Numbered from the stretch's first letter, positions 32,525 to 45,811 are shown. The stretch is 64,000 nucleotides of DNA from Rhipicephalus microplus (GCF_043290135.1 NC_134705.1:43031271-43095270); one strand, 5' to 3'. Notes: generated from the letters alone by a model not told the origin. Numbers and translations: made by a program.

Positions 32525-33905
32525 ACAGCTTGAAGGTTTTCTGCTTTTCAGTGCTGACAGAAATGATGGCACTGGAGAAAAGGTGGCGCGGTGTCCTGCT
32601 CTCCTATTTCATTTATTTCTGGGTTGTCCGGCACAGCGTAGGGTGGTCTTTGTCCGAGTGTAGTGCACGTCTTTCTCTTTGACTTAGGAAGTACTCCTTC
32701 AGAAAAAACACGTTCCGGGGGCACTGTTGTAGCATAACAAAGCTTGCATGACATGTCGAGTGCAAACTCCAACCGGCGTTATCTGGTAACCTCCATCAGC
32801 CCTTACTTTCTTCAGCTTGGCGACAAATGACCCATTAATGACGACATAGTTGGCGGCAGGGTCACTGAGAGTGGTGACGCTGTGACAGTCGATGAGAACG
32901 CCTAGGTTTCCTGTTCGTCGCCCTTTGTTTCGGTTGGGTCTCGGCGTCAGATCATGGCTGCGACAGTTTGCTCTGCTGCTTCTACGTTGTGTCGTCAGGT
33001 CTTCTTGTGGCAGCGCAGTTTATATGACGGATATGCATTCGACGTACGGCAGGTTTGTGAGTTTTTGTCGCATCCTCATCATCGTCGGGGGCGGAGGAGG
33101 ATCTTCGATAGTTCATCGTACAGCAGGGCTGGCATATACAGCCTGTAATGCAGTGAGGCGTACCGACCTGGCTACGGTGAATGGTAAGGTAGTCGGTGCG
33201 TCGACTGCGCTCCTTCAAGGTATACAGCGATGTCAAGAGAGTGTTTACCCCACTGTAGTCACATTGCATAGGCTTTGAAAACACGCAATCTCCTCTGGCG
33301 GTACTGGCAGTGGTGGTAAGTCTGGCCAGTTTCTATGCAATGGTAGCAAAAGGGTTTGTGGTTTTGGGGCACGCCACACGTCGGTTTTTCCTCGAAGTGT
33401 TGTGCTAGCCGTCGGGTGGACGTGACGGCGTTGGTAGTGGTGGTTTGTGGCTGCAGAAAGGCGACAATGCGGCATCTTGACTTGAGCGTGGAGGGGGAGC
33501 GCAGCGTCACGCTGCAGCAGCGTAGCTCATAGCCTGTGGCTACGGCTCTGCTTGTCAAAGAACGCCCAGAAATTGCTTGATCTCGTGATGGGGCACAACG
33601 TCATCAGTACAATAAACTTGAGGGGGTGGCGTATGCCTAAAGTGTCACAGCTTTTCCTGCACAATCACACTGATTATTTAGCTCAGGTCGGCAAAGCATA
33701 GTCCATGGATATCAGTGAGCTGCGGCGTCGAACGGCAATTGTACTGGCGGCTGCGCATCTCAACATATTGATTGCGGTCGCCTCTGAGACAAATTCTTCT
33801 ACTCTGTTCGCTGGGTTCCGTAACAGTCCCGCGAAAATCTCCTGTTTAACTCCTCGCATAAGGAGGCGGATTTTCTTGTCCTTCGGCATGTTAGGTCGGG
33901 GCGGC
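32525..33905 (-). pseudogene. Protease and gag remnants, gypsy element C
   Basis: 33683-33889 encodes KKIRLLMRGVKQEIFAGLLR, closely matching the gag of element 1. 33259-33558 holds a zinc knuckle, CYHCIETGQTYHHC, with normal spacing but Gln in place of His. Between 32525 and 33245 only short unassigned frames remain where protease should be. The upstream gag and LTR are gone. Confidence 0.75.
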
Positions 33906-35512
33906 AGAACAGTTTATTGTCTTCTTCTGTGAACAGCATGAACATTTCTTTGTGTAGATGAAGGCGGTTTTCAAGCAGAGCTTCGGCCCTTTCTTAGCGA
34001 ACGAAGCTTCTAAAAGTGGTGATGAATCTGGTGCGAAAAATGTTTCACGTTGTGAGGGTTGACTCTTGGTTATTTTATCATGTTTTAGTGTCTTGCAAGG
34101 CATAATTGACACGCAGTAGCTTGTCGTCATTGCTCCGAGCGTTGGAAATGGCCGCATGGTGTTACGCTTTGAAACAGCTTCCCGGTCTTCGAGTGCTTGT
34201 AGAGAAAGGAGAGACGAGACGGCGGCGCTTGAGACCATGCCATGGTCTAAGCTTTTATTCGGGACGCGAGTGTAGACGGGTTTTCAGCTGCCGCGTCCAG
34301 CCAGGACAGGAATTCAACCATTTTGTCCTCGCGAAGCTCGAGCTTGCATCAGCTGCGCGAGAGGCCTGGAGCAGCGATCAAGAAATGTTGATAGTGGTTA
34401 TGGCACTACAGCCCCCCCCCTCCCCCTCAGTGCTTTGCGCAATTTGAAATTATATGAAAAAGAAAGAGAGTAACAAATACTAGTTACTTGAACGGCAATT
34501 CATAAGGTGTCCATTGGGAAGGCCAGGTCGTCAACCAACAAGGTGCAACCAACAAGGCGCAACCAACAAGGTTTTAACAAGTTCAACCAACAAGGTGCAA
34601 ATGGGCACCGGGCCGTGAAGTTCCATAGTGCAGCACAACAAAACTTGCACCGAGACAGGATGTTGCGATGGTGGCGCTTCTTGTGCGCAATTGGACACTT
34701 AGGCAGGAGACACAGGTGTCGTGGCGATGATGCCTGTAACTTCTCTGGAGGAGGGAAATTGGATGCTGCGGCTGCTGGATTGTCAACCGTGTAGAGTGCA
34801 GCCAAGCCAAGAGAATTCTGCTGGAGATGTTTGTGAAGGGACAAATCCTGTTGAGAGGACGACCTGCGTTGAAAGGACTGGAAGGCATATAGGCCCTTGG
34901 AATTAGCCCGGTGATCGCCTCCCTAATTTAACGGGACTTGTGACACCGAGACATGGTGAATATTGGAGTGCTAAAAGTGTAACAGATTTGCCGCAAAGGC
35001 GAAGCAATAAATGCGATAGCGACAAATTAGGATTGCACACGAAGAATGACAAGCACATGGAAATGTGCCCCGTGTTGTTCGCACACAAGTGACGCACGAA
35101 ATGTGCTATCAGGTTGAGATCAAGACAAATAAGTGTCTCAGTTGTTACTTCGCCATGTCTGAAAAACGCACCGCCGTCGCGAACGTAACCTGTACATTGA
35201 GTGCAGTGACCTTTGTGCGCCTGGTGACTACAACAGAATCGTTCATGTGAAAACCAAAGGCGTACCATTCCCGCAACGTGAAATAAGCGTGCGCACGCGT
35301 GAGTGTGTGAGTGTGTACCCCCTCCACGGGGAAAGAATGCGTGAGAGGTAAACGCATGAGCGGGCGTCGCCGCATCGTTGCGATGTGGCGACACACGTTC
35401 ATTGCGCCAGCTCACAGGTAATGCTGAAAGTGCGATAGTTCCCCATGATTGGTATCGCGAGGGGTAAGTGGCAGGTAAAAATTGCTTGCGGTTTCTACTT
35501 TGAAGGGGATGC
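33906..35512. other. No gene recognised
   Basis: Contains a 4-fold AACCAACAAGG-type short repeat at about 34532-34600 and a poly-C run near 34411-34420. GC-richer blocks at 34130-34400 and 35280-35400 show no recognisable product. The 213-codon minus frame at 34903-35544 has no domain I know and is low-complexity in parts. Confidence 0.45.
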
Positions 35513-35590
35513 TTTCTTGTGGCTGAGTGGTAAACAACATGCACTCAAAAGCAAGCGGTCGGACGTTTCATTCCGCGTGCCGTAGTTTTT
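35513..35590 (+). repeat. tRNA-like sequence (SINE head or tRNA pseudogene)
   Basis: TGGCTGAGTGGTAA matches a Pol III A box; GGACGTTTCATTCCG about 40 bases later is a degraded B box; TTTTTTT follows as a possible Pol III terminator. No clean cloverleaf is evident. Probably a tRNA-derived SINE of a family different from the one at 62198. Confidence 0.4.
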
Positions 35591-37100
35591 TTCTCTAATA
35601 CTTTTCTTTTTTCCGTTTTTCATTATATAGATATGTATATATACGGTGAATGACGGCACTCATCAACACAGACGCCGGCGGCAAAATCCAGCCGAGAATG
35701 GCCATACATTTGGTATCTGAATAAAACGCTCAATTAGAAATCTTCAGAAGCTCCAGGACATTGCGTGCTGGCGGTGCACTTAGCTTATTCAAAAGCATAA
35801 ATGTGGTGTCCAGAAGACATGGGGACATCGCAGGAATGCCCTGTTTCTTTTTCTACAAGTCATGGGGAAGCAGCACTGTCGTTGTCTTGTTCAATGTCGA
35901 CTACGAACACTGGAATGTCTGTGGATTGTGCTGTGACTTTCGCCGTGGCTGTGGTTCTCACTGAGACTCTGGCTGCAGCTTTGGTGATGCCGGCCACCCT
36001 AAATTTGTCTAAGAGGCAGTCTAGCTTAGTACACTTGACGGGCTTAATACTGCAAGCAGCGTAGAAATGAAGTACACCAGCTGGTGACGAATCACGCGGG
36101 TTAACCACAGTGGGTGTACAAGAACTTGGGAAGTGCGTGTTATCGACTGCTTCATAACTTACGCGTCTTGCAGGGAGAGGGGGGAGTTCTAATATGTGTC
36201 GAGGCATCCCCGTAACATAAACCTAACAATTTATATGTATGGGATGCTAATAAAAATAGTAGTGCTGCCCTGAGTAACTTGCACGGCCGCAAAGGACACC
36301 TGCAAGCTTTTCGTAATAAACTGATGGTTAGGCGATCAAAATAGTGAAATGGTATCGAAGAAGTCGGTCTATTAGACCGATAGAGCGATTGATGAGTTAG
36401 GAGGCTGTTTCATTAACCGTTTCGCAAGTAGCTTGTTGAAGCCAATGGTCAACGAAGTCACGGAATAGGAATGGAATACGAAGAGAGACTTTTATCTAGC
36501 TCCTTTAGCGGCCGTTGTGGTGTGCAAAGTACGTTCATGCTTTCTGCGGTATCAACGCAAGTTTATAGACGAACGCACAACACGTAAAAAAAAGTACAAG
36601 CTATCTGTCGAACCTTCCTCAAAAAATAAGCGCTAAGCACTGGTGAGCAGGCCCTTTAAGTCATAGTAAGGACGTGCTCGAGCTTATATGTACAAGTGGC
36701 GTCACGAAAGACACCTGATGTGATGGCCTTTCGAACGTGCCTTTCTGCCCTTAGTGTCATTTCGCAAGTGCTAGAGGAAAAGTCTGCTGTGTGTAGGAGC
36801 AACGGTAGATGGTGTACGTTGAAAAATCTGGCAGATCAGATCCACTGTGGCAATTGCTGTAAATCAGTGGATAGCGAGGGGGTGGTGCACAAGGCCCATG
36901 CCCTTTTTCCATATTTTTCCGCCATGGCATACCGAGCGAAAAATTACCATTTTAGGGTGCCCCCTCTCCCGAAATAAGGAGTTGCTCTACCCTGAAAAAA
37001 ACTTTCTACCTATGCCACTGCTGTAAATTGAAGCAGCCAGCAAGGAGCTTTTTACATCATATGGTTTGCCTTTGAGGCCATTGATTTGTTCCTTGATGTG
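35591..37100. other. No gene recognised
   Basis: Nothing recognisable. A 115-codon minus frame (35860-36207) and a 93-codon plus frame (36696-36977) carry no known motif or good splice context. Confidence 0.4.
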
Positions 37101-38010
37101 ACGTGCTCACTATCACATATGTGTCATGATTTGCATGTACAATTTAGTATCTACCATGTCATTGAAAATTATATTCCTATATACCATTCGTAACCTAATA
37201 TTTACGTTCTGCAGAAACCATATCATGCGTGCCAATTTTCGTGTACCAACTTTAGTGTATATATACAGTAACGAAACGGCCAAAAGTGCACCAAGACAAT
37301 ATCATACATATCGCACCGTACATACCGTGCCCCTCATGATTTAAATATTACCATCTATCATTTATATACAACGCACACTCATATGACAGAATACCAATTT
37401 TTTTCATATAAAGCTAAGTTGCTGCAATCTCGCCATTACCATGGTATGTAAGTAATAGCATACATGACATGCGTGTCGTGACTTTCATGCTAACACCAGT
37501 ATTTTGTATTGATTATACAGTCATCTGACGGAATACCAGTTATGATGTACAGTGAACTAGCGAACTGGTCGTGAGCACCCCATGAACATGGCTTTTATAT
37601 AATGAAGTACATGAGATGCATATCATTATTTTTTTTGTTGCCAGGTGTCCCCATTGTTCGTCATACAGTCAGGTCACGCAATGCCAGTTTCGTGCATATT
37701 CAATGATTTAAACAGTCTCCAGCAGTCTGATATTATGTCATGTAAATACCGTCGTAACCGACATGCGTGTAATAATTTGCACCTTAGCAGCTGTGGTTGA
37801 TGTTCATTATAAGCTACTGTCATAAATTAAGATGTTTCATACAAATCAAGTCAACGCAAAGGCCTCAAAAGCCTCAAAACTATGGCGTGCAGTTCACGGC
37901 GTGCAAGGCATAATTTTCACATGATGACTTTTCATTTATGTTCTTCATAAAGTCATATCAGGCTATACCAATTTGAATATGCATGCCGTGAACGAAACAG
38001 GAGTGCAAAG
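37100..38010. repeat. Degenerate tandem array, about 145 bp period
   Basis: Landmarks GACAGAATACCA (37385), GACGGAATACCAG (37527), CACGCAATGCCAG (about 37675) and GGCTATACCA (about 37965) recur at about 142, 148 and twice 145 bases. Units are strongly diverged and CATG-rich. Period and composition resemble the 147 bp repeat at 45993-46331 and 62850-63010; a common origin is likely but not shown. Confidence 0.55.
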
Positions 38011-38726
38011 AGAGTAATGACAGTACAAGCCACAGGCGTTAGATAGGTACCTACGCTCAGTGTCGCAGGCGTTTGCATAGAAATTTATGACAAATAATTA
38101 TTCACCGTTAGCAAGTAGGCGTATATATAAGCTCGAGCCAGTTTTTTAACGTGTCCCGCTACCGACCTAGTAGTTGCTGATTCGAATACCCAGCCACGTT
38201 CATTAAAAAAAATCTTTCTTCATGACTATATTGGTGGTGGATTCCACATGCATGGTTACACGCGTTTCTTTTCCTTGTTCTCATGTAACCAGTCCGTAAC
38301 ACATGTAACAACTGCCTAGCCATAATTCTTTGAAACGGCTCCAATGTTCAGAATGTTCCAATAATATTGCACGTGCAAAGAAAAGAATGCAATTTTTTTT
38401 AGAAGTAAAGCGATCGCGAGTTCAATAACAGATATTTACCAGAATGTACGAAGATATATATAAAAGCAGGCATATGAATAAAACCGCTATCAATGTACCA
38501 CGTGCATTACAAGTACGATTCATTCACTCGGCAGAAGATCATCGAGTAGAGAGACTTGTCTGTAACATCCCTACTGCCACCTTCTTCACTGGAAATCCAT
38601 CGAAGACCACGTGACAACATATATATGCGCGCCGATATACATGTGCTGAACATGGTACCGATGCGGATGGCATCAGAGGTGGCGAAAACCCACCGAGATT
38701 ATGCAGTGACGTGATTTCCTTAGCCC

Positions 38727-38805
38727 TCGACTACGGCGTCTCTCATAGTCATACGGTGGTTTTGAGGCGTTGTACCCCACATATGAATCTATCAATTAAT
38801 GTAGT
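38727..38805 (+). repeat. SINE 3-prime fragment
   Basis: CCCTCGACTACGGCGTCTCT, the GTGGTTTTGAGGCGTT block and CACATATGAATCTATCAATT match the distal half of the SINE at 62198-62437. Confidence 0.8.
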
Positions 38806-39873
38806 GACGTGAGTTCATCGCAACGCAACGTGATAGCTGTTACCATTACTGACAGAAAGAAAACAAAGGCATGCTTTGAGCAGATTTTGGCGATTTAGAG
38901 CTACTGAGTGCCCTTCGAAATTCGAACTAGTTCAGTAAGATAATGCAGGCCCCCGTGGCGCCTTCGCAAGCATTGGACGGGATAGTAGGGGCTCTTAGAA
39001 GAGTAGCGCCTCAATACCGCGCAATGTCTGTGTTTCATTATCGTTTATGGCAGATCTGGCGCAGGTGCATATGAAGAAATCGAAACATCAGCGAACAACA
39101 AACACGTTATCGAGAGGCTGTAAATCAAAGTAAACAAAACAAAAGGCCACGACATCGTAAAAACATTGATATTCAGCCACCCATCAATCAAGACATATCA
39201 CAGAACAAAACGTTAACATAATGAAAACACCCCTACTCAGAAAAAAATAGAAAAGTACGATTCATGATCTGATGCAACTGCTTTACCGCATTGTCCGTCC
39301 GTAAGTAAGCATTGTTTTTTTTTTTCGATAAAATAGTTTCAAGCAGACACTAAAGCAGTTAAGGCTTCTTGGAGAGTGGCAACGGGGCAATCATAAATGA
39401 ATGACAGCTTGAGAAGAAAGCGAAAACTGCTGAACACCTTGCAAAAAAGATTGAGAGATGCTAGTGCACCAATGAGATTCGTTTATTGTTAACCACATAA
39501 CCGTCAGACATGCAAATATTGCATAAACACAATGATACTAGATATTAAACAAGTAATAATGTGTAGCAGGAGTTTCTGACTATATTTTGCAGCTTAATAT
39601 AGCATTGGAAACCTCGTCTCCGGTTTAAAACTATACTTAAAACACCATGGTTCATATCTGCGTCTTAGGAATCTGCACAACACGAAAGTGTACGATATCT
39701 TCACAGGAGAAGTCGATGTATTAGGAATGTAGGCTAAACAAACTGCAGTGACTGCATGTGGTGACACTTTGCCGCGATCGCCAGAGCTGCATTTTTTATC
39801 TGTGTCCACACGGAGTTCTTAGTTTTTGACGAATAAACGCAGACAAAATGCAGCAATGTGAGATGCAATTTTT
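38806..39873. other. No gene recognised; partly possible 3-prime UTR
   Basis: No protein feature. The stretch next to 39874 would be the 3-prime untranslated region of the minus-strand exon at 39874-39998 if that exon is real. Confidence 0.4.
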
Positions 39874-39998
39874 TTATTCGTACTTGCAGAGGTCCTTATC
39901 GTACGTTGGTACTCGGACGTCGCAGTTCTCCTCGTACTTGTCCAAGCAATTTTGTGGCACTGTGTTTGCGACCGGACGTCTCACCCACAGCATGCAAT
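39874..39998 (-). CDS. Candidate terminal exon of a small cysteine-rich secreted protein
   Basis: On the minus strand a strong acceptor (TTTTTCCTCACTGTACAG) precedes a phase-1 exon encoding CMLWVRRPVANTVPQNCLDK then YEENCDVRVPTYDKDLCKYE and a stop at 39874-39876. The four visible cysteines and short acidic tail fit tick secreted peptides. The stop overlaps AATAAA, a possible polyadenylation signal. Reading upstream through the acceptor gives a hydrophobic stretch that looks like a signal peptide (MLLFLLSTVFIVYI from 40098), which might be coincidence. No other exon was found. I cannot name the family. Confidence 0.42.
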
Positions 39999-40190
39999 CT
40001 GTACAGTGAGGAAAAAGTGTGATTAGTTCAGAATATACGACGCGAGTAGCTGACGGAATGTAAACAATGAAGACTGTTGAAAGCAAGAACAGCAGCAAGA
40101 ATTACACAAGTTAGGAATTCCTATCAAGCAAAGATTTCAATATTTTCGTAGTAATATTCAAATACTCAGACGCTCATGAAGGTGAACTTA

Positions 40191-43100
40191 GGCCCGTATT
40201 CACAAACGCTCCTTCACTCAAGGGCTTCCCTCGACTTGACGAAGTCAAGGTGGAGCGTGCTCCTCCACTCAAGGGGCCGCTGCGTTTCATGAACGCTCCT
40301 CCACACTTCCTTCGCCAAGGGAGGCCTTAGAAATGCTCCCTTTACTTGAGTGAACTGCATGCGCCGAGAAAAGCGCCTGATAACGAGAGTATTCGCAATT
40401 GTGGTTAAGAATGCCTATTTATGTACATTAAGAGAACGCCTTTTCTAGTTATTCTTTTTTCTAAATTGACATTACAGCAAAATACGTGCATTTAGAGTGG
40501 TAGTGTTGTTTCCCTAAGCCTTGTGCTGATAGAGTTAGCAAAATCCTCCTTCAAGTCTGGCAACAGTCGAAACCAGGCAGCTGAACGAACAGCTGATGGC
40601 ATGTCGTCTGCTGCTGAACGTGTCTACCTGCTTAGTTTATTTTGTTTGTATGCGTCTATTAATTGCAGTTTATATTTACTGTAGTGTTTGCGTGTGTGTC
40701 GTTTGAGAGCCTACTCTCGCCGGGGTGCCTAACGAAGTACGTGAGTGATGACAGGAAGCGCAATAGATGGTTTGTTGCTTTGTTTACTTTCGCTTTACTG
40801 AGAGCCTTCTGATCACTAAGGCAGCCACCTAATGTATAACGCGGTGGAATGAGTATTTTTTACTATATATCACAATATGTTGGCGTGCTTTTAGCATTCG
40901 CCACCGCAATATGTATAAGGAGAACTCGTACGTAAGTTCGTTCTCGCTACGGGAGTACGTGCACAGTTCCTAATTTCAGGGGCCTGTGCAATGTTTATTT
41001 TTTCTCATTTACTGCGAATTTCACCGTGGCGCCTTCGTAGTTGTTCCTCTGCGTATAATAGGAAACTTGAAAGACATTGCTCGCAACTGATATTCAAGGT
41101 TATACCAGGGTAGCGTTAAAAACTAGGCATGTTATACTCGTGGCTGAGCGTTCGAATTAGACTGCTACGCAAGTTAAGAAAAGCGATCGTGTGCCTTTCT
41201 TTCACTATTGGCGAAAAATACATTTTAAAGTTGTTTTCATCATTTAGTAACATATATAGTCGGTTAACAGGGACTGGTGTATGTATGTGTGTGTCAACTT
41301 TAACATTTTATACTTCCAAGGAATTAGTTATTGTTTTTGCATTGTTTTTCTATTTGCCCTGCATTTGTGGATGCGTCTAATTTGGCAGATTTGCATAGAA
41401 GTAACCTTTAAATTTGTGTAGCTTCCGTCTCCAAGGTAACACAACGGCAACGTCTTAAAACTTTTTCCCGCCTCCTTCATCTGCATGCTCAGAAGCACAA
41501 TCGTTAGTGCATGAATGACCTTCGCACTAATGTTTTTGATTTTATTTGCAATATAACTACTGGTAATACCTGTTGAAAAGGATCGTGGTGTCTTTGCTGC
41601 ATTCCAAAGCCCCGGCACAACATAAATTATAGGGGACGTTTTATTTTTTTGGAAATCATAAAGTTGAAGCCGCGTCTGACTTTTAGCGCTGTTCTGTTTT
41701 AAAAAACTCCCAAGCATTTCCCCGAGGGTGAACATGGTTAAGTGCAAATACACGGGGTGATGCTATGAGGGGTATTTATTAATTCGCACTATTATATTTA
41801 TTAATCACACTATGGTGCCTTTATGGTGTAATGGTTCCTGGGACTCGCAATTTGATCACGCGGGGGAGTTTACGTTAACTCACTGGCGAATGCCAACGGA
41901 TTTTAACTTTACTCCCCCTCACGACCCGCTCTCGACGGGAGACTGAGAGAGAAGGCGGGCGCGCGAGAGAGAGGGGTGCGCGCGCAGCTGCAGCGAGCGA
42001 GGAGAGCGAAGGAGCGAGCGAAGGGGGAGGGGGTATAAGGCGCGTTACTGACACCGATATCAGCGTCGCGTTCGTGGCTTATTCGGTGGAGCGTCGCGCT
42101 GCGGCCCGCTCAGTCCTCTTTCTTTTTGAAGATAGAGAGAAGACTGCGGACGCCGCCGAAGGCGGTGGATGGTTTGGGGTCGCTTATAAAATGTATTCAC
42201 ACTTAAAACTTTCCTGTGGGTTCTCTCAACCTTCGAGAAAGTGTCGTCAAGAGCAGCGTATATTATTCTGCTGATTTATTGAAGACCAGTGCAACAAAGC
42301 GGTGAAATATGCTCAAGAGTATTGCAGTCACCGCGGATAAATCTGGTCAGAACCCTGTAAATAAAATATCCTCTATTGCTGCATCATTAGCAAGTCTACG
42401 AGTTAGAACCACGCCATCTCAGTTCCGTGGAAGAGGAGTGGTGCTGCTTTATATAAAACAAGTTTAATTTTCCTAGAACTGCTTTCCTGTAGAATCGGAG
42501 AAGTGGTTTTTGCAGTCCTGTCTCATCATAAAAAGACAAACACGACGATAAGTATGTATTGATAAATGAACAAAACAGAAGTTGTGAATGGCAAATGGAC
42601 CTTTATTACATGTGGCTGATGAGGAGCAACGTGGCAAACATAAGAATGCAAATGAAAAGTGTTCATCAATCAAACATATGCAACCTACACACTCTAAAAA
42701 TAAAGTACGAGCTCGGAGGACATGATAAATAAGATTTAGGAAGTAGACACCATAGCGCGCCTAATGCAGTGTAGCTGCACGCATTCACTGCTGTTTTTGT
42801 GCTTTTGTATACAGTCGTGCGAACTCTGCAATGCATTGATAATACGGAAGATTCTAGGAGGCCTTTTCTCTGTGTTCTTCTGTCGGCAGCTGGTCCCCTG
42901 CACAAAAGAGGCAAGAAATAATATTGGAAAAAACGTAATAGCTTGGATACAAAAGCCGCATTTTTCTTTAATTCTAGCTGTGCACACATTCATTAGTATG
43001 TCTCACGTTCAAGAACAGACAAGGTTGAAGTATTGAGCTTTGACTATGTTGACACATGTTTGGCTCAGGCACTTGGGCAGCTGACCAGGCATATGGGTAT

Positions 43101-44184
43101 ATAATTTCATTATCTAATTGCACGAATCAGTGCCATAGCCAGCAATTCTTCTTCGGGGAGTAGGAATGGGGTTAAATTAAAAAAACAGTCACATTATGTA
43201 TCTGCTGTATTTATATTTCATATGTTTGCGTTTTCATACGACACTCGACGCACTTTTGCGTACATGCATGTTTCACAGAGCATGGTCATCTGCTTGATCC
43301 CCTAAATATGTACTTGGTTGTCCATTGGTTTTGTGAGCTTCATAGACACTGTATATAGAAGCTATGTTTCATGCGTAGTAGCTACAGCAGCACGCACATT
43401 GCGCCCAATGTATTGTGTTGTGCTTTTCTTAAACTGTCTTTAACAGTAATCTGACCGAAGCAGGAAAACAAATAAAAAAAAACGCAGGAGAACTTGCCTT
43501 CTCATTGGTACAGATGGTCGTCTAACGGAGGTGTGCTTCGTCGTAAATTTCGGCTAGGACAGCAAAGGTTCACCGGAGAGGAAGCCACTCTAAAGTACGG
43601 TGAACCCAGCGCATCAAAAGTTTGCTATGCCGCTTGCTTGTCAAGCTTTCGCACCACGCCTGAACTGATGCGGTGTGCGAGCTCCATGAAAACACTTCAA
43701 AGCACTGGAATCCGCAGTAAGTCATGGAACACTCGCACGAAGAGTATACGCACACCCGAAGGCAGGTAATCCACTGGCTCATGCACGGAGCGCAACACAT
43801 CACGGCACTGGTGAGTGCTCCTCTTGACACCACGCCCGCTTGTCCCGGTGCCACAGTAGCCGTTGCTGAACCGTTCGAAGACAGCTCCGTAGTAAACGCG
43901 CACCGTCATTGTCGAAAAAACGCGGCAGTGGCAGCCTATTTGATCGAGAAACTCCGTCAAAGTGAGACGGGCTCCGCCATGGACGCGATGCTGGCGCAAA
44001 TATTTCACTCGAGGGACGATTCAAGGTAGCTCGATCGCTTCCTTGACAATCTCGAGGAAACGCTCAAGATTTTTGCAAGTGAAGGAAGCGTTTCAAGTGA
44101 AGGGCGCTTTGTGAATGAAAAAACGCCACTTAAGGAGCGTTTCGAGTGAAGGGTCGAGTGGAGGAGCGGTCGTGAATTCGGGCC
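40191..44184. mobile_element. Large TIR DNA transposon, copy 1 (PIF/Harbinger-like termini)
   Basis: Starts GGCCCGTATTCACAAACGCT and ends with the reverse complement of GGCCCGAATTCACGACCGCT. It is flanked by TTA on both sides (40188-40190 and 44185-44187). Subterminal regions repeat CACTTGAAACGCT/CACTCAAG motifs. It aligns with 46739-53434 in opposite orientation along its length. No DDE transposase was recognised; a 141-codon minus frame (41328-41753) and short frames at 43494-44029 have no known motif. The 3 bp TTA duplication fits PIF/Harbinger, but superfamily is inferred from the ends only. Confidence 0.78.
41705..42200. other. About 0.5 kb insert in TIR copy 1
   Basis: Absent from copy 2, where sequence passes from the CGAGGTTCAG region to TTTTAAGACAG without it. 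The insert is GC-rich with purine-rich CGAGCGAGG and GAGAGAGAGG runs, a TATAAGGCGCG block near 42036 and a tRNA-like TATGGTGTAATGGTTCC at about 41822. It could be a solo LTR or SINE-related insertion; boundaries are approximate. Confidence 0.45.
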
Positions 44185-44445
44185 TTAGAATACATATCAA
44201 AGATCAATATTTAGATTATCATGATGTAATGAAGGACTCAATCTATTTCATAGAGCTCTGAGCTAACCATATCATTTTTTCAATACATTTTAAGCTTCAA
44301 CCCCTATGAGAGAGACACTTCCGGTGTCCTTAGCTGCCGTTCAAAGGTCACTGAACAGTCGCTGAAAACGTGAAGAAAGGGCGCATTATTCTTTCTCGAA
44401 GTTTTCCCATCTTTTTGGCACATTAGTAGTGAGTTTACCTGACGT

Positions 44446-44677
44446 TGATATGTGGCGTTTAGCGTCCCAAAACCACCATATGATTATGAGAGACCCCGAG
44501 TGGAGGGCTCTGAAAATTTCGACCACCTGGGGTTCTTTACCGTGCATGCAAATCTGAGCACACGGGCCTAAAACATTTCCGCCTCCAACGGAAATGCAGC
44601 CACCACAGCTGAGATTCAATCCAGCGACGTGCGGGTCGGCAGCCGAGTGCCTTAGCCACTAGACCACCGCGGCGGGG
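44446..44677 (-). repeat. SINE, full length, minus strand
   Basis: Reads on the minus strand from a CCGCGGTGGTCTAGTGGCTA tRNA-like head (Pol III A box) through a degraded B box to the GGGACGCTAAACGCCACATA tail. Flanked by TGAGTTTACCTGACGT (44430-44445) and TGAGTTTATCTGACGT (44678-44693), a 16 bp target duplication with one mismatch. Confidence 0.88.
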
Positions 44678-44693
44678 TGAGTTTATCTGACGT

Positions 44694-45705
44694 CATGAAA
44701 TGAGGTCTTAGTTGTTCGATATACGAGAGATATCCGTTGTAAATTGTCACTTCCCTTCTTTACCCTGCAGTCGCATGCCCGTGCTGCCTTGTCTCGTCTG
44801 TCTATTGCAAGCGGTGATCTCATTTCGCTTTGTCAGTTACGTTTGCGACAGCGCAAGTGGAGAAAGCAGCGTGAGGCCGAAAAGCGCATATCCGGAATGG
44901 CTCAACGCTTAGTTGTGACATGAAACGTGTTTTATGAAGAAATAACTGGTGAGAAAGTAGCGCTTGTAGTAAGCGCAGCAAATGCCAGAAAGAAAATAAT
45001 ATATTGTCTTTGAACTCGATGTGGTTCAATCACCCTTCAAGGGACGTAATGCAGCTGTCGTGCCCACGTTCATATGAAGAGTCCTTGAAGTTTATCGAAA
45101 CTATGCATTATGCAAATGCGTGTGATGGAACATAGTGTAGCTTGTCTTGATGTCTAAAAGGCAATGGTAGTTCCGACGGCTTATTGTTAGACCGTAAACA
45201 GCGCACACCGGTTGAAAGTATGGCATGAAACAAAATGCATAAACAACTATTCTGCGTGTATTTTTGTTTGTTGTGTCTTGACACTCTTCGAAGGTTTTCG
45301 TCAACGCAATAAGGCTCCCATTTATGTTCGAAAGATGGCATCAATCCAAGCATATTCTATCTAATGGTGTGCGACTGCTAGGGACGAGCGTGAATGAAGT
45401 AGAAGGGAAAAGAACCCGTGTCTTCATCGCGAAAAGTACAGACATGATAGCATCGCTCCACGTGCAGTGATAGACTCGCCTGGTGGATTCCCTGCTGAAC
45501 AGTTGTGTCGTGCGTAATCTACAGGCACCCCATAGCTCTCGCCGATTGATGCCCCATCCTCGTGCGCCTTCGACCATGCCTCCGCGTGTTTCCCATCTAT
45601 CCTTTCTGCACTCTTGAGCGGCGAGTGTTCCGTCTTGTTCATTTTTCTATTTGTATTACCAATAAATGCGAAGCATTTCTTAGTGAACCTCGGTGACTTT
45701 GAGCG
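44694..45705. other. No gene recognised
   Basis: No motif seen. Frames of 66 to 81 codons show no known domain. Confidence 0.4.

Positions 45706-45811
<106 letters not shown>

Larger units (their letters stand above)
28423..33905 (-). mobile_element. Ty3/gypsy element C, decayed
   Basis: Minus-strand element with 3-prime LTR (28423-28688), integrase, RNase H, RT and gag fragments in the expected order to about 33905, where gag stops without a 5-prime LTR. It is closely related to element A: the integrase C-terminal regions and LTRs align by eye. All frames are broken, and integrase is interrupted by a roughly 600 bp insert (about 29870-30470). Confidence 0.85.

Noticed and set aside
34903..35544. 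213-codon minus-strand frame
   Set aside because: No recognisable domain, odd composition, overlaps a tRNA-like repeat end; not supported as a gene.
43494..44029. Coding exons for a Harbinger transposase in the TIR element
   Set aside because: Frames on both strands are short and lack any DDE or Myb-like motif; conservation between the two copies is nucleotide-level only.
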